From: Neoarius graeffei
Taxonomy: Eukaryota; Chordata; Actinopteri; Siluriformes; Ariidae
NCBI RefSeq assembly: GCF_027579695.1
Contig: NC_083577.1
Coordinates: 37,979,198-38,043,197 of the forward strand
Reading direction: 5' to 3'
DNA: 64,000 bases
The notes beneath the pieces were generated by a model. It was not told the origin of the DNA and searched no databases. It saw only the letters and a program-made list of their open reading frames with translations. Position 1 is the stretch's first letter. Each line of letters begins with the position of its first letter. Shown piece by piece: positions 53,524 through 62,767 of this stretch. The translations under genes were made by a program, and so were the position numbers.

Positions 53524-54351
53524 CAGGGCTTTGAACCAGAATTTTTTTCCTATTGGTTCGTTCTGAACAGAAACGGAATTTTAACGTTTCCGGTTTTGGG
53601 TTCCACCATTAAATAGACGTTCCCGAACCGGTTAGAACAAAAAAATTTCGTTCCCGGAACGGTTAATTACGTTCCCTGTCAGCTGTTTAACAAATGGCTA
53701 TAAAATTATGTCTCTGTCTCATCCAGCTTAAGCCAAATTCTATTACAACCTTCATTAAATAAGACAAGAAATAATTCAAAACAATTATTATTTCAAATGT
53801 TGGCGATTTGGATTCTCAGTATGTCTTCCCATCTACACAAACAGAAAAAGTGCCAAAAATGAAAGATAATTTGTTTAGTGTGTTACCAAAGGCTAGTCAG
53901 GCCCTATGCATTGATAGGCTAACAGAGGTTAACGTCATTTAATGTTCGCGAGCCTCTCATTAACATGGACAAATATATTGATATCGTGTTTGAAATTGAC
54001 ATTTTTGAATAACGATAGACTGCAATATTTACCTCTTATTTAAGATGTGGAGACGTGATAGTAGTCCACCCTCCCGCTCTCTCCATTCAGTCAGCGAACG
54101 TCACACAGGAAGTGAACCCCAGCGGGTCATAGAAACTTGCGCAGGAGAAGAATGACTTTTTTATTTGTAGGCTACGGAAACTTTGAGGAACGAAATAAAA
54201 ACCGGTATTAACCGGTTACCATTATTTTTAATAAGCGTTTCTGTTCCGGAGCATAAAAAATAATAAAGTTTCTGGTTTCGTTTCTGTTCCATGTGAAATA
54301 GAAAAAGTTCCCGGTTTTCGTTTTCGTTCCTTGAACCGGTTCAAAGCCCTG
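53524..54351. mobile_element. hAT-type MITE
   Basis: A perfect 8-bp duplication, ACGCTAAG, at 53516-53523 and 54352-54359. The ends CAGGGCTTTGAACC are inverted (14 of 14). CGTTCCCGAACCGG-like and GAACGGTTAATTACG-like motifs recur near both ends. 828 bp, no transposase. Confidence 0.92.
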
Positions 54352-54480
54352 ACGCTAAGTAATCAGGAATCAACTCATTTTTTTTCCAGTGAAAGCTTGA
54401 GTAATTATTGCACAATTTACGTCTTGAAAGTCTTTTCTACTTTTGCAATGGCCAAAAGATCATTAAGGTGTCGATAATTG

Positions 54481-54856
54481 GGCGGCACGGTGATGTAGTG
54501 GTTAGCACGGTCGCCTCACAACAAGAAGGTTCCGGGTTTGAACCCAGCAGCCGGGGACGGCCTTTCTGTGTGGAGTTTGCATGTTCTCCCCGTGTCTGCG
54601 TGGGTTTCCTCCGGGTGCTCCGGTTTCCCCCACAATCTAAAGACATGCAGTTAGGTTGACGTGGGTTGGCCTTGGGCTGAGGTGCCCTTGAGCGAGGTAC
54701 CTGACCCCTGACTGCTCCCCGGGTGCTCTGGTGTGGCTGCCCACTGCTCCGAGTGTGTGTGCACGCGCATGTGTTCACTGCTTCAGATGGGTTAAATGCA
54801 GAGGATGAATTTCACTGTGCTTGAAAGTGTGCATGTGACAAATAAAGGCTTCTTCT
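54481..54856 (+). repeat. tRNA-headed SINE, tail type C
   Basis: The common head and first half, then the tail module GGCTGAGGTGCCCTTGAGCG, ending GTGACAAATAAAGGCTTCTT. A 6-bp repeat, TAATTG, at 54475-54480 and 54857-54862 is consistent with a target duplication. Confidence 0.88.
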
Positions 54857-54876
54857 TAATTGTAGCCGCCGCTCTA

Positions 54877-56050
54877 CTGAGCTGAACAAAATTTTTGCTT
54901 CCTGTTTGCAACATCTTCACTGTTATTGCATCATTTAAAAGTAGAATCATCATTTTAATTAAGTCACTAGTCATTATAAACACTCTTATCTAAATAGTTC
55001 TTCCACTCAGGGGGATGGGAACAGAAACCACCTCGCCTGACCATTACTGAATGCTGGGATTTTCGGGGTAAACCACGCACCTGTATTTTATTGCTCCTAT
55101 ACGGTGATATTTACGGTAATGCATAAAACCCGTGAAAGTGGGGCTCTGTTGCACTGTTTTTTGGGAATTGTAGTTTGTTACTCGCTCCACATAAGAATAC
55201 CACGGCATATAAAACTACAAAGCCCAGAAGACTCCTCTCTCTAAGCCGGCGAAGACGTTTTCAAAATACCAAAAGTTTGCCAACAGGAATGAATGCAACG
55301 TTCTTTATCTAATCGTGGACCAGTGAACTAGTGAGTACAACGATTAGGTTAATCATTTTAAATCAAGTTTGTGTTCCCAAACATGTATTTGTGTGATCAC
55401 GGTTAAGTAGTGTGTGCAGTCATGAGCAGCTAACGGCAGAGTAATGCAGGGCTATGATGCGGTATGATAACCCGCTGGGTGAATAACTTCAGCTCGCTTG
55501 ACAGATAAATAGCTTCTAAATTAAACATGATGTCGTAACGCTTTATAACTCTCTCTCTAACAAATTTACATACAAGTGAAACAATAACTGATGCCCCTTT
55601 TTTTCTCCGAGTCTTTATTCTGAAGAGTCTGATGCTAGTTAGATAACAACCTGCCGGATTTTGTATCAATTACTGACATCCGGTGTCGCAAAAACGAGTC
55701 GACTCTTTGAGCTGACTCACATGTCTAAAGATCCCTAATACAGCTATGGGGGAAATAATAATAATAATAAACCACTTTTACTCATGTTTCTCTAAGTGCA
55801 TCAAGTGAAATTCAACACCGGAGTTGTTTGGCACAGCATTACGATTTAGAGCCAGTTCTAGAAAAGCAGGTTAATAATATTAATGAAGAAGAGATGCACT
55901 GCACACATGGAGAACAAATATGTAGCACGTGGAGTCATCCACATTTTAATAACAAACAGTACAAGTTATGTTCATTTGTTTTTGGGGTTTTTTCTATTCT
56001 TTTGTCAACGGCTTAAGGTTTTATTGAGCGGTCTAAGCAAAAAAAATAAC
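54877..56050. other. No gene recognised
   Basis: Single-copy-looking. An inverted pair GGGAATTGTAGTTTGTTA (about 55161) and AAAACTACAAAGCCC (about 55211) may mark a small MITE or an unknown promoter region. No coding exon supported. Confidence 0.4.
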
Positions 56051-56215
56051 CAGAGGTGGACAAAGTACCCAACTTCATTACTTAAAGTCAAATTACAGAT
56101 CCCACTAGTCAAATGTTACTCAGATACAAGTTGTCCAGTCAAATTTTTACTTAAGTACTGAAGTACTTGCTTTTAAAAATACTTAAGTATTAAAAGTACA
56201 TTTTCTGTCAACACA
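56051..56215 (+). mobile_element. One end of a hAT-like repeat
   Basis: CAGAGGTGGACAAAGTACCC, followed by CTTCATTACTT and repeated TACTTAAGTACTGAAGTACT motifs, is the layout of a common fish repeat with CAGAGGTGG ends. No right end is visible. Confidence 0.5.
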
Positions 56216-56342
56216 TTGTTGTATTATTGCCACAACGCTTAGAAAACCTAATGCCTCTGAAGCAACCGACTGGATTCACAAAATGAACGCATGCTGTGCA
56301 TCATGGTGGTTTAACGTTAAAGTGCATATCCTGGACCAAATT

Positions 56343-56723
56343 CCTCTCATCTCATTATCTCTAGCCGCGTTATCCTGTTCTACAGGGTCGCAGGCAAGCT
56401 GGAGCCTATCCCAGCTGACTACGGGTGAAAGGCAGGGTACACCCTGGACAAGTCGCCAGGTCATCACAGGGCTGACACATAGACACAGACAACCATTCAC
56501 ACTCACATTCACACCTACGCTCAATTTAGAGTCACCAGTTAACCTAATCTGCATGTCTTTGGACTGTGGGGGAAACCGGAGCACCCGGAGGAAACCCACG
56601 CGGACACGGGGAGAACATGCAAACTCCACACAGAAAGGCCCTCGCCGGCCACGGGGCTCGAACACGGACCTTCTTGCTGTGAGGCGACAGCGCTAACCAC
56701 TACACCACCGTGCCGCCCCCCCC
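56343..56723 (-). repeat. tRNA-headed SINE, tail type A
   Basis: 10-bp target duplication GGACCAAATT at 56333-56342 and 56724-56733. The head ends in an expanded run of C. Confidence 0.93.
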
Positions 56724-56747
56724 GGACCAAATTTGTTTTTGTTTTTA

Positions 56748-56761
<14 letters not shown>

Positions 56762-56839
<78 letters not shown>
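56762..56839 (+). repeat. (AT)n-(AC)n compound microsatellite
   Basis: About 23 AT units run into about 17 AC units directly against the left end of the Tc1 element. The expected TA target at that junction is no longer visible. Confidence 0.96.
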
Positions 56840-56846
<7 letters not shown>

Positions 56847-57102
56847 TGGTCATATAATTAGAATATTATTAAAAAGTTTATTTCAGTAATTCCATTCAAA
56901 AAGTGAAACTTGTATATTATATTCATTCATTACACACAGACTGATATTTCAGATGTTTCTTTTAATTTTGATGATTATGACTGACAACTAATGAAAATCC
57001 CAAATTCAGTATCTCAGAAAATTAGAATATTACTTAAGACCAATACAAAAAAAGGATTTTTAGAAATGTTGGCCAACTGAAAAGTATGAACATGTACAGC
57101 AC

Positions 57103-58143
57103 TCAATACTTAGTTGGGGCTCCTTTTGCCTGAATTACTGCAGCAGTGCGGCGTGGCATGGAGTCGATCAGTCTGTGGCACTGCTCAGGTGTTATGAGAG
57201 CCCAGGTTGCTCTGATGGTGGCCTTCAGCTCTTCTGCATTGTTGGGTCTGGCATATCGCATCTTCCTCTTCACAATACCTCATAGATTTTCTATGGGGTT
57301 AAGGTCAGGCGAGTTTGCTGGCCAATCAAGAACAGGGATACCATGGTCCTTAAACCAGGTACTGGTAGCTTTGGCACTGTGTGCAGGTGCCAAGTCCTGT
57401 TGGAAAATGAAATCTGCATCTCCATAAAGTTGGTCAGCAGCAGGAAGCATGAAGTGCTCTAAAACTTCCTGGTAGACGGCTGCGTTGACTTTGGACCTCA
57501 GAAAACACAGTGGACCAACACCAGCAGATGACATGGCACCCCAAACCATCACTGACTGTGGAAACTTTACACTGGACCTCAAGCAACATGGATTCTGTGC
57601 CTCTCCTCTCTTCCTCCAGACTCTGGGACCTTGATTTCCAAAGGAACTGCAAAATTTACTTTCATCAGAGAACATAACTTTGGACCACTCAGCAGCAGTC
57701 CAGTCCTTTTTGTCTTTAGCCCAGGCGAGACGCTTCTGACGCTGTCTCTTGTTCAAGAGTGGCTTGACACAAGGAACGCGACAGCTGAAACCCATGTCTT
57801 GCATACGTCTGTGCGTGGTGGTTCTTGAAGCACTGACTCCAGCTGCAGTCCACTCTTTGTGAATCTCCCCCACATTTTTGAATGGGTTTTGTTTCACAAT
57901 CCTCTCCGGGGTGCGGTTATCCCTATTGCTTGTACACTTTTTTCTACCACATCTTTTCCTTCCCTTCGCCTCTCTATTAATGTGCTTGGACACAGAGCTC
58001 TGTGAACAGCCAGCCTCTTTAGCAGTGATCTTTTGTGTCTTGCCCTCCTTGTGCAAGGTGTCAATGGCCGTCTTTTGGACAACTGTCAAGTCAGCAGTCT
58101 TCCCCATGATTGTGTCGCCTACAGAACGAGACTGAGAGACCAT
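57103..58143 (-). pseudogene. Tc1-like transposase, one premature stop
   Basis: Start at 58143, or more likely the second methionine at 58107 (MGKTADLTVVQKT), which is the usual family start. One uninterrupted frame runs to a TGA at 57280-57282. Then the same frame goes on (GIVKRKMRYARPNN to KGAPTKY) to the normal stop at 57103-57105. The DNA-binding region with CSQSSVSKHI is followed by the catalytic part: FSDESKF with the first aspartate, FQQDLAPAHS with the second, SPDLNPIENL with the glutamate. The stop replaces the tryptophan codon right after that glutamate block. Apart from it, the gene looks complete, so this is the best preserved transposase here. Confidence 0.93.
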
Positions 58144-58185
58144 TTAAAGGCCTTTGCAGGTGTTTTGAGTTAATTAGCTGATTAG

Positions 58186-58559
58186 AGTGCGGCACGGTGG
58201 TGTAGTGGTTAGCGCTGTCGCCTCACAGCAAGAAGGTCCTGGGTTCGAGCCCCGGGGCCGGCGAGGGCCTTTCTGTGTGGAGTTTGCATGTTCTCCCCGT
58301 GTCCGCGTGGGTTTCCTCCGGGTGCTCCGGTTTCCCCCACAGTCCAAAGACATGCAGGTTAGGTTAACTGGTGACTCTAAATTGACCGTAGGTGTGAATG
58401 TGAGTGTGAATGGTTGTCTGTGTCTATGTGTCAGCCCTGTGATGACCTGGCGACTTGTCCAGGGTGTACCCCGCCTTTCGCCCGTAGTCAGCTGGGATAG
58501 GCTCCAGCTTGCCTGCGACCCTGTAGAAGGATAAAGCGGCTAGAGATAATGAGATGAAT
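58186..58559 (+). repeat. tRNA-headed SINE, tail type A, young copy
   Basis: Inserted near the right end of the Tc1 element. The target GAGTGCGGCA is itself similar to the SINE head (GGCGGCACGG), so the boundary blurs. The duplicated target stands again at 58560-58569. Confidence 0.93.
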
Positions 58560-59431
58560 GAGTGCGGCACCAGGTGTCTTCAATATTGAACCTTTTCACA
58601 ATATTCTAATTTTCTGAGATACTGAATTTGGGGCTTTCATTAGTTGTCAGTTATAATCATCAAAATTAAAAGAAATAAACACTTGAAATATATCAGTCTG
58701 TGTGGAATGAATGAATGAATGAATGAATGAATATAATATACAAGTTTCACTTTTTGAATGGAATTACTGAAATAAATCAAATTTTTCATGATATTCTAAT
58801 TATATGACCAGCACCTGTATGTATGAAAGCATGTCCCTTTACACACACATCCAGAAGGGTAATTTTGCACAAGACCATCTGTCTACAGCAGAAAAAAATA
58901 AAATAAAATGCATCTGGAAAAATCCCAAGGGAGTCTGGAGCCAGATTCGTGACGTCACCTGCGGAAGCGCCAGCAGGCTGCGTGAGCTTGCACAGTTTCA
59001 GTGCACAGCCTGTGTAGACCAAGTTTAGCAGCTAGCGATTTTGCATTGAAATATGGGATTGTCACCTGAGCGCAATGTTACCTCACCTTTGGATGAAGAA
59101 TGTAATGTTGCTACACCCTCCGACGATACATCTGTTAACCATTTTAATAATTACGTGATAATGTTGAAGAAATTTGCAGAAAACCACCAGGTCGTTTCCT
59201 CATAAACAAACCAGCGCTGATGTAGGATTCAGAGGGAGGCGTCCCGCACGCGACGTCATGAAAATCAGTGTTTCTTGGGAAATCCAAATGCCAAGTTTTT
59301 TCAGAGGCGGACCAGTTCGCCTCAAATGGCTTGATTTCAACTGAATTTTTCTGGTATTGCACAAGGTAAAAAAAACTGCACAAAATGTGACAGATATTTG
59401 ACCAAAGCTTAATATAAAATAGGAGAATTAC

Positions 59432-61310
59432 TAGAGATGCACCGATACCACATTTGTGAAAACCGATACGAGTATGAGTACTATCATTTCAGTACTTGCC
59501 GATACCGAGTACTACCGATACCGATACTGTTGATGTTATTAAAATATAATTTTTCAAAAATTGCAGCATTTGAATATTTAATAGGCCTACTTTATCTATT
59601 TCCCGTGAATGTTGTTTTCTAACTGGAGTGATCATGCACACGGGTTCACATTGACAATCTCCGCTGCTCCAGAAGCGCAGAGTAGCCTTGAGTCCACGTC
59701 ACACAGCCAGACAGCGCCTCTTCACGGTAGCGCTCATCTTTTGCAACATTGTTACAATAATGTTGCAAAACCTAAGCGCTGCTGCGCTAGGCCTACTAGG
59801 CCTACATAACAATCTTGCAAAAGAAGCGCTACCGTGAAATGAAGAGGCGCTGTCTGCTGGCAGTGTAACGTGGACTACAAGGCTATCTGCGCTTCCGTGT
59901 GCAACCTCTCTCGATTGTCGCGCAACATTCACTCCCAGAAAACTACACTCATTGCAAACAGCCTACACAAAGAATTAAATATTTAGCTGCTGCAATTTCT
60001 GAAAAAGGCTGCTATTTATTTGGATTAGATTACAATGTCCAACTTTCGAAGTTAAGAAAGACTTGCACTCTTGCAACATGTAAGACCGATTGCTGATGAA
60101 GGGAGGAGAGAGCAGTGAGTTACCACATGCAGCGTGATCATTTCACTCCGCTGGTCACTTACCCCCTCTATCATCGGCCTTCCGCAACATTGCGGTCTTG
60201 GTTGACTTAAGGGTTGTTCTGGTGGTGCGCTTAAACTACTCCAATTACATTTAGCAACAAGACAAGGGCGTGAAAGGGAGGAGCAGTGACCATCGCAACA
60301 TCACAGAGAGCGCACAAGATAACAGTGGCGGCCGGCGACGATGTATTATTTAATTTCCATCGCCAGTAATGCAGACTAAAATATGCCCCCCCCCCTCCTC
60401 TCATGTGCGCACATCCTGCTGTGTGCTGCAGGAGAGTTGAATGCCTCGACTCGAGCACGCTCTTGTTCAGTCGCAGAACTTGTTAGGCAGACGCTGTTGC
60501 TGTCCATTCGCAACATCGCGTCCCGTGCTCGTGGAGCTCCATACCTGTAGATGGGACGTCAATTTCCTTGGTCTTAGCGTTGCCCTCAACTGAAACAAGT
60601 TGGAAAACTCAATCAGCCATTTCTTAAAGCTCTCACTCTTCACTCTTAAACTCTCCCGGTTGGACTCGTACTTAAAAACTCTGCCGGTTGGATTCACCTA
60701 TACAAAAATCCGATTTTCATTTGTTTGTTAGTGAGTAGCCTGTCCTACAAAACCCTTACCTAGGCGAATAGCCAACATTAAAAAAGGACAACGTTGGGGA
60801 TCTTAGCGTAGGCCTATCTGCGTATGGCAGCGAAAGGGAGTGGAGTGTGGAGAGATGTTTAAAATGACAGTGTTGGGGAAAGATGTTGTGACGGCACTGT
60901 TTCATGACTATGCAAACACATCTTCGTCATGGAAAAATGGGTTGTTGTCGAACAATTTTTTTTGTCTTCTGACGAAATTAGCCTACGCTCAATGCTTGAG
61001 ATTTACAATTTTTTTCCTGGGAGAGGCTTTTTTTCCTCAAACGGAGGCTGGCAAAAGACACTTCACGGAACACTATCGGCGCATGGTATAGCCTATCATA
61101 TTATGCTCAAGCCTGAGCTCAACAATGCTTCAGTTTTTTTTTCTCTCTCTCGAATGGAACAAAAAGCGCTGCGGGGAACATTGGTATCGGCGCATGGGAT
61201 CGGCACTGGTATCGGTTCATGGTATCGGCAACTGTTTTTGACAAGTACGAGTATGAGTATATTAGTGGAGTATCGGGGCCGATGCCGATGCCAGTATCGG
61301 TGCATGCTTA
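59432..61310. mobile_element. hAT-type element with 8-bp target duplication
   Basis: A perfect AGAATTAC at 59424-59431 and 61311-61318. Ends TAGAGATGCACCGATAC and TAAGCATGCACCGATAC (reverse complement of the right), 14 of 17 alike. CCGATACC/GGTATCGG motifs repeat near both ends. 1879 bp, no transposase frame, and a palindrome inside. Confidence 0.9.
59672..59896. repeat. Imperfect 225-bp palindrome
   Basis: The left arm reads GAAGCGCAGAGTAGCCTTGA, then AGACAGCGCCTCTTCACGGT; the right arm is its mirror (ACCGTGAAATGAAGAGGCGC, then AGGCTATCTGCGCTTC). Small gaps and substitutions separate the arms. It could fold into a long hairpin. Confidence 0.85.
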
Positions 61311-61517
61311 AGAATTACATTGATCTTGCTCCTGAATTTACCCGTGATATGCATTTTAAGCTAGCTAGTCAGTGAAGCTCCACCTGACACGCTAGCAAAC
61401 TCTCTTTTCAAACTCAAAATCATATTGGGTAGCTAATGCTACTATAAAAGCGAGATTTCTACATTCTGTTTATTTGGCAAGATTATGCTAAAATATTTCT
61501 GAAAGGACTTCAGATAA

Positions 61518-61886
61518 GGCGGCACGGTGGTGTAGTGGTTAGCGCTGTCGCCTCACAGCAAGAAGGTCTGGCTTCGAGCCTCATGCCCAGCGAGGGTCTT
61601 TCTGTGCGGAGTTTGCATGTTCTCCCCGTGTCCGCGTGGGTTTCCTCCGGGTGCTCCGGTTTCCCCCACAGTCCAAAGACATGCAGGTTAGGTTAACTGG
61701 TGACTCTAAATTGACCGTAGGTGTGAATGTGAGTGTGAATGGGTGTCTGTGTCAGCCCTGTGATGACCTGGCGACTTGTCCAGGGTGTACCCCGCCTTTC
61801 GCCCGTAGTCAGCTGGGATAGGCTCCAGCTTGCCTGCGACCCTGTAGAACAGGATAAAGCGGCTACAGATAATGAGATGAGATGAG
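61518..61886 (+). repeat. tRNA-headed SINE, tail type A
   Basis: A perfect 11-bp target duplication, ACTTCAGATAA, at 61507-61517 and 61887-61897. Some changes in the B-box region (GGCTTCGAGCCTC). Confidence 0.94.
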
Positions 61887-61901
61887 ACTTCAGATAAATG
61901 T

Positions 61902-62030
61902 TATTTACCACCTGGGAGGTCCATATCGTGAAATATTGTGACCGAGGTCTTGAAAGTACTGAGTGAGGCCCTCTGGGCCGAGGTCAGTATTCAAGGCCGA
62001 GGTCACGGTATTTCACCATACGGACCAACC
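61902..62030. repeat. Palindromic repeat interrupted by the foldback element
   Basis: TTATTTACCACCTGGGAGGT at 61902 mirrors ACCAACC plus GCTGGTAAATAA (62024-62030 joined to 62768-62779). Between them ATATCGTGAAATATTGTGAC mirrors GTCACGGTATTTCACCATA. When 62031-62763 is removed, the two halves make one continuous imperfect palindrome of about 140 bp. Confidence 0.75.
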
Positions 62031-62034
62031 TTAA

Positions 62035-62763
62035 AGGAACAGTCCACCGTACTTTCATAATGAAATATGCTGTTATCTGAATTGAGACGAGCTGCTCCGT
62101 ACCTATCCGAGCTTTGCGCGACCTCCCAGTCAGTCAGGCGCAGTCAGACGCGCTGTCACTCCTGTTAGCAATGTAGCTAGGCTCAGTATGGCCAATGGTA
62201 TTTTTTGGGGCTGTAGTTAGATGCGACCAAACTCTTCCGCGTTTTTCCTGTTTACATAGGTTTATATGACCAGTGATATGAAACAAATTCAGTTACACAA
62301 ATTGAAACGTAGCGATTTTCTATGCTATGGAAAGTCCGCACTATAATGACAGGCGTACTAACACCTGCTGCGCGCTTCAGCAGCGCATTGATACGGAGCT
62401 CAGATATCAATGTGCTGCCGAAGCACGCAGAAGGTGTTAGTACGCCTGTCATTATAGTGCGGACTTTCCATAGCATAGAAAATCGCTACGTTTCAATTTG
62501 TGTAACTGAATTTGTTTCATATCACTGGTCATATAAACCTATGTAAACAGGAAAAACGCGGAAGAGTTTGGTCGCATCTAACTACAGCCCCAAAAAATAC
62601 CATTGGCCATACTGAGCCTAGCTACATTGCTAACAGGAGTGACAGCGCGTCTGACTGCGTCTGACTGACTGGGAGGTCGCGCAAAGCTCGGATAGGTACG
62701 GAGCAGCTCGTCTCAACTCAGATAAGAGCATATTTCATTATGGAAGTACGGTGGACTGTTCCT
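62035..62763. mobile_element. TTAA-flanked foldback element, nearly perfect palindrome
   Basis: 729 bp between TTAA (62031-62034 and 62764-62767). The ends AGGAACAGTCCACCGTACTT are inverted, and the two arms of about 350 bp match almost base for base to a short centre near 62390-62400. The identical open frames on opposite strands (62252-62476 and 62322-62546) are simply the two arms. No transposase. Confidence 0.92.
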
Positions 62764-62767
62764 TTAA

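Larger units (their letters stand above)
52292..54874. mobile_element. TA-flanked DNA element with three insertions
   Basis: The ends GAGTGGTGGTGGCTACAGTT and GAGCGGCGGCTACAATTATC (reverse complement of the right) share the core GGCTACARTTATCGACA. TA stands at both flanks (52290-52291 and 54875-54876). An inner copy of the motif, GTCGATAACTGTGG, is near 53459. Inserted are a SINE of another family, a hAT MITE and a type C SINE. No transposase is recognised. Confidence 0.7.
56840..58817 (-). mobile_element. Tc1-like transposon with SINE insertion
   Basis: The ends CAGGTGCTGGTCATATAATT are perfect inverted repeats (right end at 58817, followed by TA at 58818-58819). Long imperfect terminal similarity continues inward (AAGTGAAACTTGTATATTAT on the left against its mirror near 58735-58755). 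About 1.6 kb without the SINE at 58186-58559. The right arm has gained a (GAAT)n run near 58706. Confidence 0.93.
56321..61355. mobile_element. TTAA-flanked non-autonomous element, copy with four insertions
   Basis: The same family as 38880-39581: left end AGTGCATATCCTGGACCAAA at 56321, right end CCCGTGATATGCATT at 61355, TTAA at 56317-56320 and 61356-61359. The original body survives in pieces at 56321-56342, 56724-56760, 58818-59431 and 61311-61355. Insertions are a SINE, an AT/AC microsatellite, a Tc1 element that itself received a SINE, and a hAT element. Confidence 0.88.

Noticed and set aside
62252-62546. Two opposite-strand frames with almost the same protein
   Set aside because: They are the two arms of the foldback palindrome read on opposite strands; no independent coding evidence.
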